DNA from: Paracoccus sp. (in: a-proteobacteria) | GTDB lineage: Bacteria; Pseudomonadota; Alphaproteobacteria; Rhodobacterales; Rhodobacteraceae | Assembly (NCBI GenBank): GCA_018056045.1 | Contig: JAGPGI010000045.1 | Coordinates: forward strand, 1-11,596 | DNA: 11,596 nt | Direction of reading: 5' to 3' | Part shown: positions 6,294 to 11,596 of the stretch, piece after piece | Layout of the letters: the number at the start of each line of letters is the position of its first letter | Position numbering within the stretch: the stretch's first letter is position 1 | Position numbers and translations under genes: made by a program | The notes under the pieces: generated by a model | Seen by the model: the letters and a program-made list of their open reading frames with translations, nothing else | What the model was told of the DNA's origin: nothing | The model's database searches: none

Positions 6294-6932
6294 ATGACCG
6301 ACGCCCCCGCCCTGCCGCGGCTGAATGAACCGGCCCCCGATTTCGACGCGCCGACCACCCATGGCCGCAAGAAGCTGGCCGATTTCCGCGGGAAATGGCT
6401 GGTGCTGTTCTCGCACCCGGCGGATTTCACCCCGGTCTGCACCACCGAATTCATCGGCTTCGCAAAATTGCAGGAACAGTTCGCCGCGATCGACACGCAG
6501 CTGATCGGCCTGTCGATCGACAGCACCCATTCGCACATCGCCTGGACGCGCAACATCAAGCAGAATTTCGGCACCGAGATCGGCTTTCCGATCATCGCCG
6601 ATCTCAGCATGAAGGTCGCCCATGACTATGGCATGATCATGCCGGGCGCTTCGGACACGGCTGCGGTGCGGGCCACATTCGTGATCGACCCTGAGGGCGT
6701 GCTGCGTGCGATGCTCTACTATCCGATGAATGCGGGCCGGTCTGTGGCGGAAATCCATCGCCTCGTCGTCGCCCTGCAGACGGCCGACACCAATGCCTGC
6801 GCCATGCCCGAAGCCTGGGTACCCGGCCAGCCGGTCATCGTGCCGCCCCCGAAAACCCCGGAAGAGGCCGAAGCGCGCGCCGCCGAGGGTTACAATACGG
6901 TCGACTGGTATTTCTCGACCCGCACTCTCTGA
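6294..6932 (+). CDS. Peroxiredoxin, Prx6/1-Cys type
   Basis: Thiol peroxidase of 212 residues that reduces hydrogen peroxide and organic peroxides in the cytoplasm. The peroxidatic motif HPADFTPVCTTEF (41-53) places the active cysteine at Cys49, with Thr46 and Arg126 (in VRATFVIDP) as expected catalytic partners. Length, the long C-terminal extension and the PEAWVPGQP segment (172-180, usually PANW) identify the Prx6 group rather than AhpC. The only other cysteine is Cys169, so it could work as a 1-Cys enzyme or use Cys169 as an atypical resolver. AGAGG at 6282-6286 precedes the ATG. It is divergent from the OxyR-like gene and followed by blh on the same strand; some peroxiredoxins also reduce persulfides or polysulfides, which would fit, but this is inference. 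Confidence 0.92.
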   Translation: MTDAPALPRLNEPAPDFDAPTTHGRKKLADFRGKWLVLFSHPADFTPVCTTEFIGFAKLQEQFAAIDTQLIGLSIDSTHSHIAWTRNIKQNFGTEIGFPIIADLSMKVAHDYGMIMPGASDTAAVRATFVIDPEGVLRAMLYYPMNAGRSVAEIHRLVVALQTADTNACAMPEAWVPGQPVIVPPPKTPEEAEARAAEGYNTVDWYFSTRTL

Positions 6933-6942
6933 ACATCAAGGC

Positions 6943-6959
6943 AGGGGTATCATGCCCCT
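6943..6959 (+). repeat. Small hairpin with a strong ribosome site between prx and blh
   Basis: AGGGG (6943-6947) and CCCCT (6955-6959) can pair around a 7-base loop that holds an ATG (6952-6954). AGGGG is a good ribosome site for that ATG, but the frame it opens ends at 7137, is not in the blh frame and has no recognisable domain. It may be a translated leader or a weak processing hairpin. No T-run follows. Confidence 0.3.
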
Positions 6960-6994
6960 TCCCTACCTGATCTGCGCTGCGAAAGTCCGCCTTC

Positions 6995-8338
6995 ATGACA
7001 CCGATCCGTATCACAGACAGCTTCTTCATCACCGGCCAGATCCGGGCTGCGGATATGCCCCAGCTTGCCGCGATGGGGTTTGTCGCCATTCTCAACAACC
7101 GCCCCGATGGCGAGGAAGCCGACCAGCCCGATCATGAAACCATGCGCCAGGCGGCGGCGGCCGTCGGCATGGGTTATCTCTGGCTGCCGGTGACCGGTTC
7201 CACGATCAACGGCGAGGTGGCGGAGACGTTTCGCTCCATGCTCGACGCCTCTTCGGGACCGGTACTCGCGCATTGCCGCTCCGGCGCTCGGTCCTTCACC
7301 CTTTGGGCCATCGGCGAGGTGCTGGTCGGTCGGATGAACTCCGAAGACCTGGCCGGGTTCGCGCTGGCAAGGGGATGCGATGCAAGCGCAGCGCTGAACT
7401 GGCTCTCGCATGATGCCCAGGCAAGGGGCCAAACTCTTCTACGAAAGGAACCTCAGATGTCCAGCAAACCCGAAGTCACCGGTTTCTTCGATCCGCGCAC
7501 CTGGTCAGTGCAATATGTTGTAGCCGACCCTGCCACGAAAGACTGCGCGATCATCGACCCGGTCTATGACTACGACGAAAAATCAGGCCAGACCGGAACG
7601 CAACACGCCGACGAGATCCTGCGCTTCGTCTCTGACCGGGGCTATCGCGTGCAATGGATTCTCGACACCCACCCCCATGCCGATCATTTTTCTGCCGCGC
7701 ATTACCTGAAGGAAAAGACCGGCGCGCCCACGGCCATCGGCGCAAAGGTGGTCGAGGTGCAGAAGCTATGGAAAGGTTTCTACAACTGGCCGGATTTTCC
7801 CGAGGACGGACGCCAGTGGGACAGGCTCTTTGCCGATGGCGATACGTTCATGGTCGGGACGATTCCTGGGCGTATCATGTTCTCGCCCGGGCATACGCTG
7901 GCCTCGATCACCTATGTGATCGGCGACGCCGCATTTGTCCACGATACGCTATTCCAGCCTGACAGCGGGACGGCACGGGCCGATTTTCCCGGTGGAAATG
8001 CGAAGGTCCTGTGGGACTCGATTCAGGCGATCCTAACTTTGCCTGACGAGACCCGCATCTTCACCGGCCATGACTATCAACCCGACGGGCGGGAACCACA
8101 GTGGGAGTCGACCGTGGCCGAACAGAAGGCCGGGAATATCCACATGGCGAAATACCGGACCGAGGCGGAATTCGTCACCGCGCGCGATGCCCGCGATGCA
8201 ACCCTGCCGATGCCGAAGCTGATCCTGCATGCCTTGCAGGTGAACATGAACGGTGGCCGATTGCCCGAACCGGAGTCCAATGGCAGGCGATATATCAAGC
8301 TGCCGCTCGACGTGCTGACCGGCGCGGATTGGGGGTAG
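6995..8338 (+). CDS. blh: Bifunctional DUF442 sulfurtransferase / persulfide dioxygenase fusion (Blh)
   Basis: Fusion of 447 residues. Residues 1-140 form the DUF442/TIGR01244 rhodanese-like domain (GQIRAADMPQLAAMGF, NNRPDGEE, active loop HCRSGARS 93-100 with Cys94). Residues 155-447 form an MBL-fold persulfide dioxygenase: DTHPHADHFSA (224-234; His226, His228, Asp230, His231), SPGHT (297-301, His300), HDTLF (316-320, Asp317), ARADFPGG (327-334) and TGHDY (357-361, His359). Blh proteins of the BigR regulon convert sulfide-derived persulfide to sulfite, with the N-terminal domain passing or releasing sulfur. ATG 6995 is the correct N-terminus by domain fit although its ribosome site is poor. 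Met155 (ATG 7457) has a strong AAAGGA site and aligns with the start of the stand-alone paralogue at 1084. Probably co-transcribed with prx. Confidence 0.93.
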   Translation: MTPIRITDSFFITGQIRAADMPQLAAMGFVAILNNRPDGEEADQPDHETMRQAAAAVGMGYLWLPVTGSTINGEVAETFRSMLDASSGPVLAHCRSGARSFTLWAIGEVLVGRMNSEDLAGFALARGCDASAALNWLSHDAQARGQTLLRKEPQMSSKPEVTGFFDPRTWSVQYVVADPATKDCAIIDPVYDYDEKSGQTGTQHADEILRFVSDRGYRVQWILDTHPHADHFSAAHYLKEKTGAPTAIGAKVVEVQKLWKGFYNWPDFPEDGRQWDRLFADGDTFMVGTIPGRIMFSPGHTLASITYVIGDAAFVHDTLFQPDSGTARADFPGGNAKVLWDSIQAILTLPDETRIFTGHDYQPDGREPQWESTVAEQKAGNIHMAKYRTEAEFVTARDARDATLPMPKLILHALQVNMNGGRLPEPESNGRRYIKLPLDVLTGADWG

Positions 8339-8349
8339 ATCATCCCTGT

Positions 8350-8381
8350 AAAGCAGCACCGCCAGGACCCGCCGCTGCTTT
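8350..8381 (+). terminator. Possible terminator hairpin after blh
   Basis: AAAGCAGC (8350-8357) pairs perfectly with GCTGCTTT (8374-8381) around a 16-base loop, starting 12 bases after the blh stop. The stem ends in three Ts but no longer T-run follows. Position right after the last gene of the module supports a terminator; the loop is long and strength is uncertain. Confidence 0.45.
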
Positions 8382-8696
8382 GAATAGTTGCGGAGTTGAT
8401 CACTCAGCAGCGATGGAATGCCGTTGCGCGCGGCCTGGAATACTCGGGGAGGAATTTCGAACCGGACCCGGAAGATCTGTAAGCAAATTCACTCCAGCGC
8501 CAGATTACCAGTCCTGATTGCAATTCCTGCCGGCGCGCGATTCGGGCCGACAACATGCCGCGCGTCACCCTGCCACGTCGCCGTGGCGGGTCAGAACGAT
8601 ACCTTGTCGCCTTGATCCCTGAAATGATCAGCCCGCATCCACTAATACACTTTCAAAAGTGCATGGTGCCAGACCGCGCCTTGCCAGAGAAACGAG
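8382..8696. other. Gene-free spacer between blh and cydD
   Basis: No open frame here resembles a known protein. Three inverted repeats are visible: CCTGCCACG (8569-8577) with CGTGGCGGG (8582-8590), a 9-base-pair stem with one G-T pair and a 4-base loop; TGATC-N8-GATCA (8613-8630); and CACTTTCAAAAGTG (8648-8661), two perfect 6-base arms 2 bases apart, lying 35 bases before the cydD start. The last two are candidate operators for cydD. No canonical FNR box (TTGAT-N4-ATCAA) is present, only half-sites such as TTGAT at 8612. A convincing -35/-10 pair was not found. Confidence 0.4.
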
Positions 8697-10385
8697 ATGC
8701 CCCGTCAGACCCGAAATGACCATATGGCACAGAAGGCAGACCGGCCCGATATACTGGACCTTTTGCCGACGATGGCCGCGCTGGTATGGCTACCTCAGGC
8801 GGCCTTGCTTGCCGTTGCGATTGCTGCGGTGGCGAGGGGCGCGGTGCTGGCTGAGATCGCGGGATTCGCCGCCCTTGCGGCATTTCTCGGTATCTTGCGG
8901 GCGCTGATCACCTCCGCCGGTGAGCGTGCAAGCTTTCTCAGGGCGCGCGAGGCGGTGACGGGCCTGCGCAATGCAGCTGTTCTGGCTCTGGCGTCGCGCT
9001 CTCCTCTGGATGCCACGCGCACGGCTTCGGGCGAGGCCGCCAGCATGATCGCAGAACAGGCCGAAAGCATCACGCCATGGCTCGCGCGGTTCGGGCCGAC
9101 ACGCATCAAGGCGGTCGTCATCCCTTTCGCGATTTTCCTGACAATCATGCCGCTCTCCTGGGCGGCAGCGCTGGTCTTGCTGATCGCCTTGCCCGTGATC
9201 CCGGTCTTCATGGCGCTGATCGGCTGGCGCGCGCAGGCGGCCAGCAAGGCGCAACTGGTCGAGGTCGGCGCGATGAACGCCTTTCTGCTGGACCGGTTGC
9301 GCGGGCTGGCCACGATCCGGGGGCTGGGCGCGGTTGATCGGGTGGCGGAACGCGTCGGGGAGGAAGCGCAATCCCTGCGGGTCCGCACAATGGCAGTGCT
9401 ACGCATCGCCTTCATGACCTCGGCAGTGCTGGAGCTTTTCGCAGCACTCGGTGTCGCCATGGTCGCGGTCTATGTCGGCTTTCACCTGCTGGGGGACCTG
9501 GATTTCGGCGCCTGGGGCGGCAAGCTCGGGCTGGCGCAGGGCATGTTCATCCTGCTGCTGGCGCCTGCGTTTTTCGAGCCGATGCGAGAATTGTCCGCCA
9601 TCTGGCATGACAAGGCGGCGGGCCAGGCGGCGCATGAAAACCTGTTGCGTCTGGCGCAGGAAGGCCACCGGCTGCCCGAGGCCGGGCAAGTCTCCGCTCC
9701 GGTTCCCGCAGACAGGCTTGCGATCGGCCCGGCGGTTGTTGTCAGGGGCCTGACCTTTGACCACACCGGACCCGACCTCCTTTTCCCGGAGGGGCTGGGC
9801 TTTACCGTCAACCACGGCGAACATGTCGCCCTTCTCGGGCCCAGCGGGGCTGGCAAGACCACGATCCTGTCGTTGATTGCGGGGCTGACGATGCCGAAAG
9901 CCGGCCGGATCGAGATTTTCGGGCAGGAGCTGCGCCCCGAGACCGTCCTGCCCCTGCGCGCGCGGATGGCATGGATCGGGCAGAACCCGCATATCTTCGC
10001 CGGGTCGCTTGCCGCCAATGTCACCCTGGGCCGCAGCGGCATTGATGATGACACCATAGCCCGCGCATTGGCCGCGCTGCGGCTGGATCATGTGGCGCGC
10101 GCGCGCGGAAGCGCCCCGATCGGCGAAGGTGGCGCCGGTCTTTCGGGTGGCGAAGCCCTGCGGCTGGCCTTGGCAAGGATCGCCGTCACGCGGCAGGCGG
10201 AGTTGATCCTTGCGGATGAACCCACCGCCCACCTTGATCCCGTCACCGCGGGCGAGATCACCGACGCCCTGCTACGGCTTGCCCGGGGGCGTACTCTGAT
10301 TGTCGCAACCCATGACCCGCGCCTCGCCGCGCGAATGGATCGCAGCATCCGTCTGGCCCCTCTAGCAGGGAGGGCAGCGGCATGA
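8697..10385 (+). CDS. cydD: CydD, ABC exporter subunit of the CydDC thiol exporter
   Basis: Protein of 562 residues, the usual CydD length. The N-terminal membrane domain has helices near 28-46, 53-72, 139-158, 159-176, 238-264 and 278-293. The ATPase domain (about 348-555) is complete: Walker A GPSGAGKTT (381-389), Q-loop Gln429 in WIGQNPHIF, signature LSGGE (482-486), Walker B LILADEP (503-509) with DEPTAHLD, and switch His539. CydDC is a heterodimeric inner-membrane exporter of cysteine and glutathione needed for assembly of cytochrome bd and periplasmic redox balance. The stop overlaps the cydC start (ATGA), so the two were co-translated. The start could be ATG 8697 or ATG 8724; neither has a strong ribosome site. 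Its partner is broken here, so unless another cydC exists the exporter is not functional. Confidence 0.88.
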   Translation: MPRQTRNDHMAQKADRPDILDLLPTMAALVWLPQAALLAVAIAAVARGAVLAEIAGFAALAAFLGILRALITSAGERASFLRAREAVTGLRNAAVLALASRSPLDATRTASGEAASMIAEQAESITPWLARFGPTRIKAVVIPFAIFLTIMPLSWAAALVLLIALPVIPVFMALIGWRAQAASKAQLVEVGAMNAFLLDRLRGLATIRGLGAVDRVAERVGEEAQSLRVRTMAVLRIAFMTSAVLELFAALGVAMVAVYVGFHLLGDLDFGAWGGKLGLAQGMFILLLAPAFFEPMRELSAIWHDKAAGQAAHENLLRLAQEGHRLPEAGQVSAPVPADRLAIGPAVVVRGLTFDHTGPDLLFPEGLGFTVNHGEHVALLGPSGAGKTTILSLIAGLTMPKAGRIEIFGQELRPETVLPLRARMAWIGQNPHIFAGSLAANVTLGRSGIDDDTIARALAALRLDHVARARGSAPIGEGGAGLSGGEALRLALARIAVTRQAELILADEPTAHLDPVTAGEITDALLRLARGRTLIVATHDPRLAARMDRSIRLAPLAGRAAA

Positions 10386-11137
10386 AGCGCGTTCTGAATG
10401 ATTTCCGGCCCTTCCTTGGCCTGTTCTGCGCGGGTACCGGCCGGAAATTGCTGGGAGGTGCCGCGCTGGCCGCCCTGACCGGGCTGATGGGCATGGCGCT
10501 TCTGGGCCTGTCGGGCTGGTTCATCACGGCGACCGCGCTTGCGGGGCTGGTGCCCGCCACGGCCTGGGCCTTCGATGTCTTCATGCCCTCGGCAGCGATC
10601 CGGCTTTTTGCGCTTGGCCGGACGGCGGCGCGTTATGGCGAAAGGCTGGTGACCCATGATGCAACGCTCGGCCTGCTGGCCGCGTTGCGCGGGCAGCTGT
10701 TTCGCGGCTGGTCGGCGCCGGGCGCGGCAAGGGCACTGGCGATGCGCCCGGCCCGCCTGCTGTTTCGGCTGACCGCCGATGTCGATGCGCTCGATACCGT
10801 TTATCTGCGCGTGCTGGTGCCGCTTGGCACCGCCCTCGTGGCGACGCTGGCTGCGGGGATCGCGCTGGCCTGGTTTTGCACCGCCACGTGGCCGGCTTTT
10901 AATCCGCCGTTGACAGGGCGAGTTGGCAAAAGAGAAGACGCTGGCAACAGATGCTTTCGACTTCACCCAACTGGCGGCACTGCACCCGCTCTGCAACGAC
11001 CCGGTAGAACAGGCCGATATCGTTCCACGGGGCAAGTTTGGTGGTCGCATGGGCGTTCCTGTCGAAATTGCCAAGCCCGCAGTCTTCCTGATGTCGGACG
11101 AATCTTCCTTTGTTACGGGCCAGAAGCTTGTGATTGA
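10382..11137 (+). pseudogene. cydC: cydC, truncated after about 165 codons and running into unrelated DNA
   Basis: The start overlaps the cydD stop (ATGA). Residues 1 to about 165 are clear CydC: LLGLSGWFITATALAG (40-55), AAIRLFALGRTAARYGERLVTHDATL (71-96), FRLTADVDALD (128-138) and helix VLVPLGTALVATLAAGIALAWF (144-165). Normal CydC is about 550 residues with a C-terminal ATPase; everything after roughly base 10877 is missing, including the ATPase domain. The frame stays open to 11137, but residues after about 166 (from CTATWPAFNPPL onward) do not look like CydC and lie in another frame over a dehydrogenase tail. The chimeric product of 251 residues is therefore not expected to be functional. 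Deletion, insertion-mediated rearrangement or an assembly join could explain it. Confidence 0.8.
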
Positions 11138-11159
11138 CGGGGGGTATACGGCAGGCTGA
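10914..11159 (+). pseudogene. C-terminal fragment of a short-chain dehydrogenase/reductase
   Basis: The frame is open from 10914 to the TGA at 11157-11159. Its last 45 or so residues are an unmistakable SDR C-terminus: [20 protein letters not shown], then [18 protein letters not shown], the substrate-side helix and final strand shared by FabG-like and other SDR oxidoreductases. The NAD-binding TGxxxGxG and catalytic YxxxK parts are absent, so about four fifths of the gene is gone. The first part ([20 protein letters not shown]) is not recognised and may be from yet another source. A TTG at 10923 could start a short product, but no ribosome site supports it. Read as a remnant. Confidence 0.75.
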
Positions 11160-11270
11160 GATCGCCTTGTGGGAGGCTCTCACACTGGCTCGCCGCATCG
11201 CCGGGGTCGAAGTCGCCTTCGCCCGGGTGCGCGCGCTGGTGACCGAACATCTGAGACGACCATGTCCCCC
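11149..11270 (+). pseudogene. Unidentified coding remnant
   Basis: Directly after, and overlapping the end of, the SDR tail, another frame reads [20 protein letters not shown] followed by AFARVRALVTEHLRR, a helical, alanine/arginine-rich segment with GC-rich third positions, which looks coding. It has no start of its own and I do not recognise the family. It may be the end of the gene that once preceded the DUF454-like sequence. It could also be a chance open stretch. Confidence 0.25.
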
Positions 11271-11441
11271 GGCGCGACCGCTGTCACCGCAGGCCGGGGC
11301 GAGCTTACTCGCGCTGGGGTTCTCATGGTCGCGCTCGGCTTCATCCGGGCCTTCCTGCCACTGATGTCGACCACGATCTTCCTGATCCTTGCCACAGGCT
11401 GCTTTGCTCAGTCGGGTATCTGGAATGCCATCACAAGGTGA
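11262..11441 (+). pseudogene. DUF454 (YbaN)-like membrane protein remnant
   Basis: From ATG 11262 the frame gives 59 residues. Residues 16-53 (LTRAGVLMVALGFIRAFLPL, then MSTTIFLILATGCFAQSG) resemble the N-terminal half of DUF454/YbaN inner-membrane proteins, whose core reads roughly LGxxxxxLPLLPTTPFLLLAAxCFARSS. Normal members are about 120 residues; this one stops at SGIWNAITR right after the conserved motif, losing the second half. No ribosome site is visible before the ATG, and GTG or ATG choices further inside are possible. The assignment rests on pattern memory over a short hydrophobic segment, so it could be another small membrane protein. The role of DUF454 is unknown. Confidence 0.4.
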
Positions 11442-11596
11442 TCAAACCGGCAAACCCTGCCAACGACAGTACATGATTAATCACAACTATTTGAAAATAT
11501 TGCGCCCTGGGACACAGCCCTCTTAAGCTTCGCTTAATCCCTGCAAGTACGATCCGGGTTCGTGAGGCAACTGTGTCGTCGGTGTTACTGGTTACA
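11442..11596. promoter_or_regulatory. Non-coding right end with two palindromes
   Basis: The last 155 bases hold no convincing gene and are more AT-rich than the rest. TGATTAATCA (11474-11483) is a perfect 10-base palindrome, followed by TTGAAA at 11491-11496. TTAAGC-TTC-GCTTAA (11523-11537) is a perfect inverted repeat with a 3-base centre. These are plausible operator or promoter parts for a gene beyond the window; no clear -10 box was found. Confidence 0.3.

Noticed and set aside
8440..8480. tRNA-like GGTTCGAA segment (reverse strand) in the spacer
   Set aside because: No cloverleaf arms or acceptor pairing around it.
8418..8615. Small + strand frame of 65 codons in the blh-cydD spacer
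   Set aside because: No ribosome site, no family resemblance, cysteine/arginine-rich composition as in non-coding GC-rich DNA.
10881..10960. Insertion-sequence end at the cydC break
   Set aside because: No terminal inverted repeat, target duplication or transposase coding sequence could be identified by eye.
10088..11074. - strand open frame spanning cydD, cydC and the break
   Set aside because: It crosses the cydC/SDR junction, which a real old gene would not do, and has no recognisable domain.

Overview
The window is high-GC DNA with alphaproteobacterial gene content and a dense operon layout. It looks like a member of the Rhodobacterales (Paracoccus/Rhodobacter relatives), but this rests on gene families and arrangement only, not on a marker gene. 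There is no rRNA, tRNA or CRISPR array.

Region 1 (1-5268, + strand) is a sulfane-sulfur/sulfide handling operon. In order it holds the tail of a DUF2892 membrane protein, two half-size YeeE/YedE sulfur-compound transporters (PmpA- and PmpB-like), a stand-alone metallo-beta-lactamase-fold persulfide dioxygenase, a small DUF442 sulfurtransferase, a SulP anion permease with a STAS domain, and two secreted proteins (a DsrE-like protein and a rhodanese). A strong hairpin at 5228-5268 separates it from the convergent LysR gene. The likely logic is that rhodanese and DsrE bind or pass on sulfane sulfur in the periplasm, PmpA/PmpB move it inward, the dioxygenase oxidises persulfide to sulfite, and SulP handles an oxyanion. 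That flow is inferred from families and order.

Region 2 (5287-8338) is a second, related module. An OxyR-like LysR regulator (- strand) is divergent from a Prx6-type peroxiredoxin, which is followed by blh, a DUF442 sulfurtransferase fused to a persulfide dioxygenase. The window therefore carries the same two activities twice, once as two genes and once as a fusion. The OxyR-like protein keeps the sensing cysteine but lacks the usual resolving cysteine. The prx leader can fold over its own ribosome binding site. The fusion gene keeps a good internal ribosome binding site exactly where the dioxygenase domain begins.

Region 3 (8339-8696) is a gene-free stretch of about 360 bases with several inverted repeats. 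Region 4 (8697-11596) holds an intact cydD, overlapped by a cydC that is cut off after about 165 codons. Beyond the break lie fragments: the C-terminal tail of a short-chain dehydrogenase, an unidentified coding remnant and a DUF454 (YbaN)-like remnant. The last 155 bases are non-coding with two palindromes. The right end reads as a decayed or rearranged junction. A window-scale novelty claim is not justified; the most interesting points are the duplicated persulfide module, the one-cysteine OxyR and the dual-start fusion.
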